Assembly: GCA_037190145.1 (NCBI GenBank)
Contig: JBBCJU010000011.1
Span: 1-64,000, forward strand
DNA length: 64,000 nt
DNA from: 55-13 sp037190145
GTDB lineage: Bacteria; Armatimonadota; Fimbriimonadia; Fimbriimonadales; Fimbriimonadaceae
Reading direction: 5' to 3'
Under the pieces are notes generated by a model that was not told where the DNA came from, did no database searches, and saw nothing but the letters and a program-made list of their open reading frames with translations. A program made the translations under genes and the position numbers. Positions 33,635 through 42,656 of the stretch are shown here, piece after piece; the stretch's first letter is position 1; each line of letters begins with the position of its first letter.

Positions 33635-34963
33635 ATGTCTAAAATCCTTACTCATCTCCCAATTGGCGAAAAAGTTGGAATCGCCTTCTCCGGTGGACTA
33701 GATACGTCCGTTGCGGTGGCTTGGATGCGCGAAAAGGGCGCATTTCCATACTGTTATACCGGTCTTCTGGGACAGTACGACGAGACTGATGTAGACGGAG
33801 TGCCACAACGGGCCCTCGATTACGGAGCGGAGAAGGCCCGCCTGGTGGATTGCCGCCCGGAGATGGTTAGAGAGGGCTTGGTTGCGTTGCAGTGTGGTGC
33901 CTTTCACATCAATAGTGGTGGCAAGACATACTTCAACACAACTCCAATTGGAAGAGCCGTTACTGGCACTATGCTGGTACGTGCAATGGCCGAAGACGGT
34001 GTTTCTGTCTGGGGTGATGGAAGCACTTACAAAGGCAATGACATTGAGCGTTTCTACCGATATGGGCTCCTAGCAAATCCAGACCTGAGAATCTACAAAC
34101 CCTGGCTCGATAAGGACTTTGTGGATGAGCTTGGCGGCCGCAAAGAGATGTCTGAGTGGCTTGAGGCACGAAAGCTTCCCTATCGAGATAGCAAAGAAAA
34201 GGCCTACTCTACGGATGCAAACATTTGGGGGGCAACCCATGAAGCCAAGGATCTAGAACTCTTAAGCAAGGGGTTGAACATCGTGGATCCAATCATGTGT
34301 GTAAAGCATTGGGATTCATCGACTGAGATCAAGCCAGAAGTAGTTCGAGTTGCATTCCACGAAGGGTGGCCTGTGTCCATCAATGGCGATACCTTTGATG
34401 ACCAGGTCCAACTGGTCTATAAGGCAAATGAAATAGGTGGAAGACACGGCCTTGGGGTCAGTGATCAAATTGAAAACCGCATCATAGAAGCTAAGAGTCG
34501 AGGAATATATGAAGCTCCTGGCATGGCCTTACTTTTTGTAGCTTACGAGCGACTAGTCAATGCAATTCATAACGAGAACTCCATCGAAAACTATCGAACT
34601 ATGGGGCGCCGCTTAGGGCGATTGTTGTATGAAGGTCGGTGGTTTGATCCCCAATCACTCATGCTTCGAGATAGCCTGCAACGATGGATCGGCTGCCTTG
34701 TAACCGGTGAAGTGACACTAGAACTCAGACGTGGTGACGATTACACGATCTTGGATACAACCGGCCCGAATCTTTCTTACCACCCAGAAAAGCTGAGTAT
34801 GGAAAGTGGTGAATCTGAGTTTGGACCCGAAGATCGAATTGGTCAGCTGTCCATGAGAAACCTCGACATTGCTGACTCAAGAGAAAAACTGCTGGACTAC
34901 TCCCAAAGACACGAGCTTGGTCCAGGTGGAATTGCAGCGTTAGGCATGGGGACAAACGACTAG
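33635..34963 (+). CDS. argG: Argininosuccinate synthase
   Basis: 442 residues. It joins citrulline and aspartate with ATP in arginine synthesis. The N-type ATP pyrophosphatase loop is AFSGGLDTSVAVAWM near residues 14-28; the length and sequence style (EKVGIAFSGGLDTS, GQYDETDVDGVPQRA) are those of the Escherichia coli-type clade rather than the shorter common form. No other arg gene is nearby. No Shine-Dalgarno or TANNNT box of the local kind is clear upstream. A hairpin lies 25 bp after the stop. Confidence 0.96.
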   Translation: MSKILTHLPIGEKVGIAFSGGLDTSVAVAWMREKGAFPYCYTGLLGQYDETDVDGVPQRALDYGAEKARLVDCRPEMVREGLVALQCGAFHINSGGKTYFNTTPIGRAVTGTMLVRAMAEDGVSVWGDGSTYKGNDIERFYRYGLLANPDLRIYKPWLDKDFVDELGGRKEMSEWLEARKLPYRDSKEKAYSTDANIWGATHEAKDLELLSKGLNIVDPIMCVKHWDSSTEIKPEVVRVAFHEGWPVSINGDTFDDQVQLVYKANEIGGRHGLGVSDQIENRIIEAKSRGIYEAPGMALLFVAYERLVNAIHNENSIENYRTMGRRLGRLLYEGRWFDPQSLMLRDSLQRWIGCLVTGEVTLELRRGDDYTILDTTGPNLSYHPEKLSMESGESEFGPEDRIGQLSMRNLDIADSREKLLDYSQRHELGPGGIAALGMGTND

Positions 34964-34987
34964 CTTTTTAGATAAGTTAACTCATCG

Positions 34988-35027
34988 CACCATAACCTGC
35001 TGGGCGGTTTCTCAGTAGGTTATGGTG
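34988..35027 (+). terminator. Long hairpin downstream of argG
   Basis: 15-bp stem CACCATAACCTGCTG/CAGTAGGTTATGGTG (one G-T pair) with a 10-base loop. No T run follows, so it is an atypical terminator or mRNA-stabilising structure. Confidence 0.6.
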
Positions 35028-35296
35028 AATGGCTATTGGAGTAAACCCCTGTGCTTTGAGATAGAGGACGTAGAATTTGGCACAAGGATTTGAACCCGGT
35101 TGCCTCAATCAAACTTACTCTCGGTAAGAAGCCTCACTTCAGAAAAGCATCGGCTTGCTTGAGCATGAATCAATTGGTTGCCGAAAAATGCTTAATGGTG
35201 CAGATAAGAGCCCAAACACCTAGGGCCCTTTGGCTACCGCCAGCTCTTATTCTTGATTCACAAACCCCAAATCTGGTTTAATGAAACCCTTCTCGT
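35028..35296. other. Gap between argG hairpin and tRNA-Ala, with possible tRNA 3' fragment
   Basis: No gene is supported here. A 63-codon opening at 35090-35281 has no codon or homology support. At 35078-35104 the minus strand reads AACCGGGTTCAAATCCTTG then TGCCA, resembling the T-arm and 3' end of a tRNA, but the stem has a mismatch and no anticodon arm can be assembled. Confidence 0.35.
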
Positions 35297-35372
<76 letters not shown>

Positions 35373-35416
35373 AATTTTGAACCTAAAACTTTGCTAGGGG
35401 TGATAGCAACACCTAC

Positions 35417-36580
35417 CTAACCTGACTGTGCTGCTTTCTTAACTTCAAAAAACGCTGGCTTTGGCTTTAAGTTGCGATCGAAGAGGAGTGGGTAGTCTGT
35501 GCGGCCCCGGACTGGAAAATTGTTTAGCCAGGAGTGCCCATCTTGTACTCCCCAAAAGGTGACTCGGCCGATCACTTTCTGGTGTTTTAGGAATAGCTCA
35601 AATGCTTCCCGGAGTTTTTCGCCGTGTTGCTTCGCAACCTCATCAGGAAGAGCTTTCGTGTAAGGATTCATCACGGCTTGTTGTTCCGGAGTCATCGTTT
35701 CAGAATGAGATATCTCGGCTCCTTGGTAACGGGTGGGTAAGACCCCAAGGTCCAGTTCGGTGATCATCACTTTCAGGCCTAAGGCAGAGAATTCTTTGAT
35801 TGCTTTATCGGCTTCGACGAGGGGTGGATTATCGATTCGCCAATGTGCCTGAATACCGACCGCGTGGATGGGGACTTTTTGATCGATAAGCTTTTTCAGT
35901 AGCTCAATTGCCTTGGGGCGTTTGTAGTCCAATTCAATGTTGTAGTCGTTATATACAAGAATGGCGTTGGGGTCGGCTTGATGAGCCGCTTTAAAGGCTT
36001 CAGCAATGTAGTCTTCACCAATCGCTTGCAACCAAGGAGTTTGTCTTAGAACTCCAGGGCCATCGTTGATGGCTTCATTGACGACATCCCACTCTTTAAT
36101 GCGACCCTTGTATCGACTAACAACCGTCTTGATGTGGTGGCGCATTCGTTCAAGAGCATCTTCGCGGGTGACAGGCTTTCCATTCTTGCCCTGGAAGAAC
36201 CACTGCGGGGTTTGGGAATGCCAAACCAATGTGTGCCCCACAACTTCGGCTTTGCTTTGTTCGGCGATCTCGACCAGTCGATCTGCATCTTTAAAGGTGA
36301 ACTCCCCTTCCCTAGGCTGAATGGCATCAGGCTTCATCGCATTTTCAGCCGTCATAGAATCGAAGTGGCGCCGTGCAACTCGTTCAGTATCAGATTCCTT
36401 GCCTTGTAGCATCGCCGTGCTAATGGCCGTACCAATACGAAACTTGCCGCTAAAGGAGTCCTTCAGAGGCTCTAGCGCAGAAGGTGTTTGATCCGTTGTG
36501 TGTCCGGCAGTATGCGACGAGTTCGCTAGTGTGCTAAGCACAACGAATGGCATGAAAAGCAATATGAGACGCTGATTCAT
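35417..36580 (-). CDS. Secreted endo-1,4-beta-xylanase, GH10
   Basis: 387 residues from the ATG at 36580, which gives a good signal peptide (LILLFMPFVVLSTLANS). The GH10 barrel shows FRIGTAIS, HTLVWHSQTPQWF, the acid/base Glu in WDVVNEAIND and the nucleophile Glu in VMITELDLGV, followed by RVTFWGVQDGHSWL. It hydrolyses internal xylan bonds outside the cytoplasm. An upstream in-frame opening of 36 codons has no signal features and is discarded. It belongs with the other glycoside hydrolases in the window as a plant-polymer degradation set. Confidence 0.95.
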   Translation of the reverse strand: MNQRLILLFMPFVVLSTLANSSHTAGHTTDQTPSALEPLKDSFSGKFRIGTAISTAMLQGKESDTERVARRHFDSMTAENAMKPDAIQPREGEFTFKDADRLVEIAEQSKAEVVGHTLVWHSQTPQWFFQGKNGKPVTREDALERMRHHIKTVVSRYKGRIKEWDVVNEAINDGPGVLRQTPWLQAIGEDYIAEAFKAAHQADPNAILVYNDYNIELDYKRPKAIELLKKLIDQKVPIHAVGIQAHWRIDNPPLVEADKAIKEFSALGLKVMITELDLGVLPTRYQGAEISHSETMTPEQQAVMNPYTKALPDEVAKQHGEKLREAFELFLKHQKVIGRVTFWGVQDGHSWLNNFPVRGRTDYPLLFDRNLKPKPAFFEVKKAAQSG

Positions 36581-36720
36581 AGAGTGTCCACGAATGAGAG
36601 GCCGAGCCCTCAAAAGAATCATACAGCGAGTGAGGCTGGATGAGAAGCATCCTCTATGGAGCGCTAATCCAGAAGGCAAGGCCTCCACTCTAGCGGGTGG
36701 AGGCGTTATGATCAGTAGGC

Positions 36721-37134
36721 TTAGGAAAGTCTACTTGTGGGAACTTTCAATATCCATAGTTCACGAGTGCTGCTTCCCGAAGTACTGCCGTGGAAGATGA
36801 TGTCTAGACCCGTATTGGTCTTCCGAGCGTTGATTGGACCGCTAACGGTGGTCCCGGCTGGTGGGTTTATCGTAAAGGTCACTTGAACATGTGTGGTTGC
36901 ATTCCAAACGGCAACCTTCGATGTCTCTGCACCGACGATGTAGTTGTCGGTGATGGCAACCGTGATTGCGTCGCCACTACCTTCGGTCGGCAACTCAATA
37001 ACATCATTTGCATTTTGGTTTCGCACCTCTATGACCACTACTCCTTTAGCCGACAATCGAGATATTGTAAGTTCTTTGAGTGAGAGCCTGCTCCACCCTT
37101 GCAAGAGCGGTAGCAGAGTTATAGGGAAGACCAC
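36721..37134 (-). pseudogene. Probable frameshifted C-terminal part of the lipoprotein at 37046-39340
   Basis: An open frame offset by +1 from the large upstream gene and overlapping its last 89 bases. From the overlap point the text reads AKGVVVIEVRNQNANDVIELP then a beta-rich stretch ending ELWILKVPTSRLS, which joins naturally to the upstream ...TYNISIVG. A single extra T near 37067 (GGC-T-AAA) would explain the split. AAAGGAG with a GTG only 2 bases later makes an independent gene start possible but poorly spaced. Continuation by frameshift is preferred. Confidence 0.5.
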
Positions 37135-39340
37135 TCTCTGGAGAAGCGGCGTTATTCCAGTCGGATAGCGCTAGCCATACAAGCACCTTGTCTCCGTAGT
37201 TCACGAGGCGAAAAGCCTGATCTGGTGTCCAGGAACTATTCGTGTAGTTGAGACCATAAGCATTTCCTTCATTGACAAGTTGCGTTAAGGACATGTTTTG
37301 GCCCGAGACGATTTCTTGATTGATGGGATAAACAGGAGTAGATTTGGGCGGCATTTTTACAAACATGGATGCTTTAGCGCCATCGTATCCAGAAGCGTTA
37401 TTTGTACCGCTCAGTTTCGTCAAGGTACGCGTTGCTCCTTGAAGCGGAACAGCCACATAGGCAATCTGATAACCTCCCCCTGATGGGTATTGGTAGCGTG
37501 GGCCAAATGTGATCTCAACAATCTCAATTTCCAGCCCACTACCTGGCTCATAAACGGCAGTTGCTGATCCGACGGTTACTCCGTTCTTCTTGACAGTCAC
37601 GGATACAGTCAAATTGCCTTGAGTCGAAGGAGTCGTTGCCAGATTCACAACGGGTGAAGTAGACGTGAACGAGGACCCTACTTGGCTTCCATCGGACAGG
37701 TTTGCCAAGCTTGAACCGGAGAGTGACCACTGATAAGTCACTCCTTGCGCTCCAACTCCCGGAGCCGAGGCAGAGATCGCAAAGGAGTTCCCAGGAACAT
37801 ATTGGCCGTCTTTGGGAGTGAGTTGGACGGTTGGCTTGAAGGCAGTGAGTGCCCATGTATTTGCCTCTTGTCCGCCTCGTGTATCGTGAGCGACCGCAGC
37901 AATGTCAACAAGCTCAATGATCCCGAGTACAACGAGAACCACAAGCCCGGCGCGAGCCAGTGCCATTGAGTTAGCCGCAGTTTGACCTGCAAACAGCTCG
38001 GCGGCACGCGCCGCATTTACCTGCGCAATCAAAGGTTGAATAATGGGTAGCTCTAACGCGAAAAGCGCTTCTGCGGTAAATGTTTCAAGCAGCTCTTGCA
38101 GGACAAACTCGTAGAAGATGTTTCCGCTTGCCGCGGCGGTCAGACCGCTCCCGATGGCAGTTGTTTGAATCGCCTGAGGAATCAATGCGGTCAGAGATGC
38201 GTACTCAAAGAGAGTTCCCCCAAGGCCAATGACCTCCAAAACGAGCTCCGCAATTCCCTGCAGGATGCTTGCCTGTCTTAGTCTGGCTGCTTCATCCTTC
38301 CAAGTTTGTACGAATGGAGAAAAACGTGGGTCCGAGTAGATTGCGGGAACTTGCCCGCCGAACGAAGTTGATAACAAGATCGTTTCAAACTTCGTTTTCC
38401 GATCATCTCCGGCTAGGCTCAAAGCAACGGGATTCGATGCAACTTGCGCCCAACCGTAAGGGAGGCTTAGCAAGTTCTTTGTACTCGGGATGTAAAGAGG
38501 TTGTCCAACTTGTTTAGGTGGATTTTCATCTGAATCCACATCGGTAGATGAAGTGTGCCCAACCAAGTAGGTATAAGCCACTCCAGTTCGACGGCGACGA
38601 TTCTGAACTTGGAAGCCCAGCTTGTTGTCTGTCTGAACGACGGTAAGGCCCTCCACCTCATTTGAGGGTTCGATTAGCAGGAGCGGATCCAATGCGCTCG
38701 CATAAGCGGAGCTGCTGACGCTTGGTGAGCGACCGCCAGACCAGGATGAGCTAAAGGATTGAACGGCTGATTTCACCGCCGCCTTAAGGCTAGAATCACC
38801 ATCTGTTAGGGCAAATGAATTTATCGAATGTGCGGTCTGAATGGCTGCCGATAGTGTCGCTGCTTCTGGACTACTGCCAATATCGCCAAGAAGGGTTTTG
38901 CGATCTTGGCCCGATAACCCTGCCCCACCCAGACCGAGTGCCATAAGGGCTACCGCCGTGGAGCTTGCATCAAGAGTCATTGCATTCGCGGAAGGGTCCG
39001 CAAAGCCCATCAACACAACTTTGTAAGTGGCGGCAACAATCACCATGACCAACGACGGAGCTGTATCTGAGACCTGAATCGTGGCGGATGTACTTGCCAA
39101 GGGAGCATTTCCACCGCTTGATGTAATCACTAGATCAGAAGCATTGATTCCGGGCGGCAAGATCAGCGAGACATTGATCTTCTTTAGCGACCCACCATTA
39201 CTCCCTCCCGAGCCTCCCCCAAAGAGCCCTCCACAGCCACTCAACAATAAACTCGAGCTTCCTAAGAGGCTCATAGTAAGCCAAGAGAATTCGCGTCGAG
39301 TCAGATAGCCGCTCGGTTTGGGGTTTTCGGAGTGTTTCAC
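37046..39340 (-). CDS. Large Tat-type lipoprotein with Ig-like C-terminal domain (3' end disrupted)
   Basis: 764 residues from a GTG start. The N-terminus has a twin-arginine-like motif TRREFSWLTMSLLG and a lipobox LLLSGC (about 36), then a Gly/Ser linker: an exported lipid-anchored protein. A beta-domain (about 53-110) and an Ala/Leu/Ser-rich helical stretch follow; around 390-470 there are long hydrophobic helices; about 520-600 is a PKD/Ig-like domain (VTYQWSLSGSSLANLSDG...NLTVSVTVKKNG). No named family recognised. TACCCT ends 7 bases before the GTG. The stop at 37046 appears premature because coding potential continues in another frame for about 110 codons. Confidence 0.75.
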   Translation of the reverse strand: MKHSENPKPSGYLTRREFSWLTMSLLGSSSLLLSGCGGLFGGGSGGSNGGSLKKINVSLILPPGINASDLVITSSGGNAPLASTSATIQVSDTAPSLVMVIVAATYKVVLMGFADPSANAMTLDASSTAVALMALGLGGAGLSGQDRKTLLGDIGSSPEAATLSAAIQTAHSINSFALTDGDSSLKAAVKSAVQSFSSSWSGGRSPSVSSSAYASALDPLLLIEPSNEVEGLTVVQTDNKLGFQVQNRRRRTGVAYTYLVGHTSSTDVDSDENPPKQVGQPLYIPSTKNLLSLPYGWAQVASNPVALSLAGDDRKTKFETILLSTSFGGQVPAIYSDPRFSPFVQTWKDEAARLRQASILQGIAELVLEVIGLGGTLFEYASLTALIPQAIQTTAIGSGLTAAASGNIFYEFVLQELLETFTAEALFALELPIIQPLIAQVNAARAAELFAGQTAANSMALARAGLVVLVVLGIIELVDIAAVAHDTRGGQEANTWALTAFKPTVQLTPKDGQYVPGNSFAISASAPGVGAQGVTYQWSLSGSSLANLSDGSQVGSSFTSTSPVVNLATTPSTQGNLTVSVTVKKNGVTVGSATAVYEPGSGLEIEIVEITFGPRYQYPSGGGYQIAYVAVPLQGATRTLTKLSGTNNASGYDGAKASMFVKMPPKSTPVYPINQEIVSGQNMSLTQLVNEGNAYGLNYTNSSWTPDQAFRLVNYGDKVLVWLALSDWNNAASPESGLPYNSATALARVEQALTQRTYNISIVG

Positions 39341-39347
39341 TCTGAGC

Positions 39348-39353
39348 AGGGTA
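39348..39353 (-). promoter_or_regulatory. -10 element TACCCT, leaderless-type
   Basis: TACCCT on the minus strand ends 7 bases before the GTG of the large lipoprotein gene. Confidence 0.45.
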
Positions 39354-39472
39354 CAAATCCGGCGTTACTAAGGCGTTACCAAGAATGCCCTCTATTCCTT
39401 GCTGTAGCCCATGATCTCTCGCCGAGCCCTTAAACAGGAACGCTGAGGATCAAAAGTCGACACTCTATCCTC

Positions 39473-39505
39473 AAAAAATCCCACAGCCTGAAGTCGGCTG
39501 TGGGA
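39473..39505 (-). terminator. Rho-independent terminator of the S15 peptidase gene
   Basis: Perfect 10-bp stem TCCCACAGCC/GGCTGTGGGA with a 7-base loop, followed on the minus strand by six T. Confidence 0.92.
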
Positions 39506-39513
39506 AAGACGCT

Positions 39514-41409
39514 CTAGTCGGCAGCGGAAAGGGAGGACGAGAAGCCCTTCTGTCCACCCACAATGGGCAATGTGATACGGGTCGCGTTAAGGTCAACCGT
39601 TAGCTTTGTGCCGGCTTTTGGCCAAAGGGTGAAATCACGGTCGCTTGAGAGAATCATCAGCGCGATCCTTTTTCCAGCCGGAATGATCTGGTCATCGGGC
39701 TGTAGATCAAAGGTGAGTGTTACAAACTCTTCTGGCTTCAGAGGCGTTCCAGAATCCATAGATTGATAGTCGCCACCTTTCGTTAGAGATTTGGCGTTTT
39801 GAGGGTCTGCCCAACCTCGAGTGATCAGGTTATCGGTACCAATCGGGCCGTTCTTCCAAGGAAGTTGAACCAAGTAAACAGACAGGTTTGCGGCTGGCGT
39901 ACTCGACGCCAATCTAATCGTAATTCTTGGTGTTCCCGAAAGGTGAACGGGAGCCGTCAACGTAGGTGTCGCATAAATCAGCCGATGAGGAGACTCAAGA
40001 GCGCTTGCGAGTGCAGGTGCGCCAAATTCTACGTTATCAACAAAATCTTCCTTACCTTGCCCGGATCGGGAAACGGTGGACAGGGTGCCAATTGATCTAC
40101 CCCCCTGACCCAAATGCAAAGTGACATTTGCAGCTAAGGGATTGGGATAGTCAGCATATTCTGTTGGCGCCATCCGCGTACCACGAGGGGTATCGGCAGT
40201 TCGTTCACGAACAATAAATGCTTTGGGGCCATTCTCAACATCGTTCTTGACTCCATATAGGAACCGAGAAAACCAGCGATTCACTAATTCTAAAGGAGGA
40301 TCTCCACCGTGTCCACCTTGATGGAAATACTGAACAAGAGGTACCCGACCGCGAACCGCTTGACTAATGCGGAAACTATGTTCTGGGACGACGTTCCAGT
40401 CGTTAAATGCGTGAGCCATCAAGACCGCGCACTTGATGTTTTTGGCGTGGCGTAATAGATCACGTTCAGCCCAAAAGGCGTTGTAATCGCCAGTGATCCG
40501 ATCTTGGCCCTGAGCAAACTTCCCATCACGATAGATTCGGTTGCTTGTCAGACGGACGGAAGGATCACCACTGTGGATAAAGTCATAAAGGGAGTCGATA
40601 TCCTCACCTAGCCAACCTCCCGGATGGCGGACCAATCCGTTTGATCGATAGTAATGGTAGTACGAAGTATTGGGTGCGACTGGAACAATTGCTTCCAATC
40701 CCTTGACCCCAGTTGTGGCGGCGGCAACCGGAATCGTACCGTTGTAAGACGTTCCGATCATGCCAACTTTTCCGGTGCACCATTTTGCTAAGACCTCAAC
40801 TTGACCATCGCGGGTTGAGAACCCTTTTGCTCGTCCGTTGAGCCAATCAATAACTGCTTTCGGTGCTAACCGTTCTGGATCTCCACCAACGGTCGGGCTG
40901 CCCGTTGAGAGGCCCGTGCCTGTTGCCTCTGAATGGACCACCGCAAAACCTCGCGGAACCCAGGTGGAGACTAATGAGTTGGATACGTTGGTTCGATCTG
41001 CATTGAACCTAACTTCTGGATGGACAGTTCTCGCTGGTGGCTTTTGCCCAAGTTCATGGCGAACATCCCAAAGGATTGAGCGACCATCAGCCGTTCCGGC
41101 AAAGTAGGGAGAGGACTCGTAGATAACGGCAACCTTCAACCCGTTCGTTTCGGTTTGCTTTTGCCGAGTGACATCCACATGCACGCGATCTCGCTTGCCA
41201 TTGCCATCTGAATCGAATTCCGTTTCGACCCAAAGTTGTTCGCGAATCCAGTTTCCTGCATCCTTGAATTCCTCAACAACCTGCGCTTGACCATCAATAA
41301 AACTGGGCTTGGCTCCTTGAGACAAGGAAAACGCTGGGAGAGCAGCAACCACTAGAAGCCCAAACTTGGACCATCGGAATGGCGGTGAAAAGTCTTTTAC
41401 ACGAGACAT
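39514..41409 (-). CDS. Secreted X-Pro dipeptidyl-peptidase-like S15 peptidase
   Basis: 631 residues with a signal peptide (about 14-33). The alpha/beta-hydrolase core has nucleophile S221 in GMIGTSYNGT, then the Asp/His regions (LMAHAFNDWNV, FHQGGHGG). WVPRGFAVVHSEATGTGLSTG and the C-terminal jelly-roll (FVTLTFDLQPDDQIIPAGKRIALMI) are diagnostic of the CocE/PepX family. It would release X-Pro dipeptides from peptides outside the cytoplasm; an ester-hydrolase role is the alternative. This complements hydroxyproline use if the food is collagen-like or plant hydroxyproline-rich protein. TATAAT ends 7 bases before the ATG. Confidence 0.92.
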   Translation of the reverse strand: MSRVKDFSPPFRWSKFGLLVVAALPAFSLSQGAKPSFIDGQAQVVEEFKDAGNWIREQLWVETEFDSDGNGKRDRVHVDVTRQKQTETNGLKVAVIYESSPYFAGTADGRSILWDVRHELGQKPPARTVHPEVRFNADRTNVSNSLVSTWVPRGFAVVHSEATGTGLSTGSPTVGGDPERLAPKAVIDWLNGRAKGFSTRDGQVEVLAKWCTGKVGMIGTSYNGTIPVAAATTGVKGLEAIVPVAPNTSYYHYYRSNGLVRHPGGWLGEDIDSLYDFIHSGDPSVRLTSNRIYRDGKFAQGQDRITGDYNAFWAERDLLRHAKNIKCAVLMAHAFNDWNVVPEHSFRISQAVRGRVPLVQYFHQGGHGGDPPLELVNRWFSRFLYGVKNDVENGPKAFIVRERTADTPRGTRMAPTEYADYPNPLAANVTLHLGQGGRSIGTLSTVSRSGQGKEDFVDNVEFGAPALASALESPHRLIYATPTLTAPVHLSGTPRITIRLASSTPAANLSVYLVQLPWKNGPIGTDNLITRGWADPQNAKSLTKGGDYQSMDSGTPLKPEEFVTLTFDLQPDDQIIPAGKRIALMILSSDRDFTLWPKAGTKLTVDLNATRITLPIVGGQKGFSSSLSAAD

Positions 41410-41416
41410 TAACCTG

Positions 41417-41422
41417 ATTATA
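41417..41422 (-). promoter_or_regulatory. -10 element TATAAT, leaderless-type
   Basis: Perfect TATAAT on the minus strand ending 7 bases before the ATG of the S15 peptidase. Confidence 0.65.
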
Positions 41423-41512
41423 GGAAAAGATGGGTTGTTAGGGGAAGTTTAAAACTCATTTGAGGGGGAGAAGACATAGCGCAGACGATGAGTCAGAGCA
41501 GATAGGTGGTTG

Positions 41513-41518
41513 TACACT
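41513..41518 (+). promoter_or_regulatory. -10 element TACACT, leaderless-type
   Basis: TACACT ends 8 bases before the ATG at 41527 of the RCC1-repeat gene; an AGAGG also lies between them. Confidence 0.4.
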
Positions 41519-41526
41519 TAGAGGTA

Positions 41527-42651
41527 ATGGTTCTTCTTGCCGCTTCAATCGTTCTGGGTATGGCTCCAAGCGTGAAACAAGTCTCCGGAACTATGTTTAA
41601 TGTTTTCTTGACCACCGATGGAGCGGTTTATGGGATTGGCAACGATGAACATGGGATGCACGTTCGCCCCGATTGGGTCAAAGCAAATGTCACTCGCCCA
41701 GCAAAGATGGCTTTGCCTGCAGGGATCAAACAAGTAGCCGCAAGCCATTACTCTTGCTACGCATTGCTTAGCAACGGCACTGTCCTGGCTTGGGGCAGAA
41801 ATGATGTGGGACAGCTAGGCGATGGATTACCAGAAGGTCAAGGCGCGATTGTCAATAGCACCCCTGTTCAAGTAAAAGGCTTGTCAAACATCGTTCAGAT
41901 TGACGCATGCGGGCGTCACGCCGTGGCTCTCGCTGCCGATGGACGTGTTTATAGCTGGGGACCAGATGTTCCGCCGTTCAATGATTGGAGCACCCCTAAG
42001 TTGGTAGAAGGGCTAAGCAATGTGAAGCAAGTGGACACCGGCCTGAGACACACCCTTGCCCTAACTAAAGACGGAAGGATTTATGCTTGGGGAAGCAACC
42101 AAGCGGGACAAATCGGTGTGGGTACGGTCAGTGTTTCCGTAGACAAACCCTCGCTGGTCAATGGACTCTCAAAGGTTGTCAGTATTAGTGCCAGCGATGG
42201 AGACCTGGGTCACTCAGGAGCCGTGACATCCGATGGGAAAGCCTATGTTTGGGGCTCAAACCAAAGTTGCCTATTTGGGAACGGTCTACGGTCTGGTTCC
42301 AGCAGTGAACGTGGCGCTCTAAGTACTAAGCCTTTACTGGTGAAGGGCGTAAATGGAGCAAAACAAATCTCTCTTAGCGCCGGATCAGTCGCCGTTTTAC
42401 TATCCAATGGAGGCTTGATGACTTGGGGCTTTGATGGCTATGGACAACTGGGCCAAGGCAAGTCGGGTGACTACACCTATCGACCCAAGAAGGTCAATAT
42501 CTCGGGAGTGACTTCAGTCTATGCTGCCGGATATCGAACTTTCGCCTTGAAGAAAGATGGCTCAGTATGGTGGTCAGGCGTGGGTACAAACTCTCGGAGT
42601 GGCCCCATGTCCCAAAAAGCGAAAGTCTTTACTAAGCTGCCGATACAGTAA
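41527..42651 (+). CDS. Secreted RCC1-repeat beta-propeller protein
   Basis: 374 residues from the ATG at 41527, giving a short signal peptide (VLLAASIVLGMA). Seven roughly 50-residue repeats carry the RCC1 signature: AWGRNDVGQLGDG, SWGPDV, AWGSNQAGQIGVG, VWGSNQSCLFGNG, TWGFDGYGQLGQG, each preceded by a V-x-x-I/V-x-A/C-G-x-x-H/S strand. It forms a propeller used for binding in the envelope; the ligand is unknown. A GTG at 41506 would add seven residues but lies before the -10 box. Convergent with the next gene, 5-bp gap. Confidence 0.92.
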   Translation: MVLLAASIVLGMAPSVKQVSGTMFNVFLTTDGAVYGIGNDEHGMHVRPDWVKANVTRPAKMALPAGIKQVAASHYSCYALLSNGTVLAWGRNDVGQLGDGLPEGQGAIVNSTPVQVKGLSNIVQIDACGRHAVALAADGRVYSWGPDVPPFNDWSTPKLVEGLSNVKQVDTGLRHTLALTKDGRIYAWGSNQAGQIGVGTVSVSVDKPSLVNGLSKVVSISASDGDLGHSGAVTSDGKAYVWGSNQSCLFGNGLRSGSSSERGALSTKPLLVKGVNGAKQISLSAGSVAVLLSNGGLMTWGFDGYGQLGQGKSGDYTYRPKKVNISGVTSVYAAGYRTFALKKDGSVWWSGVGTNSRSGPMSQKAKVFTKLPIQ

Positions 42652-42656
42652 CGCCT

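Noticed and set aside
35090..35281. 63-codon opening between argG and tRNA-Ala
   Set aside because: No homology, no promoter or ribosome site, and it crosses the tRNA-like fragment.
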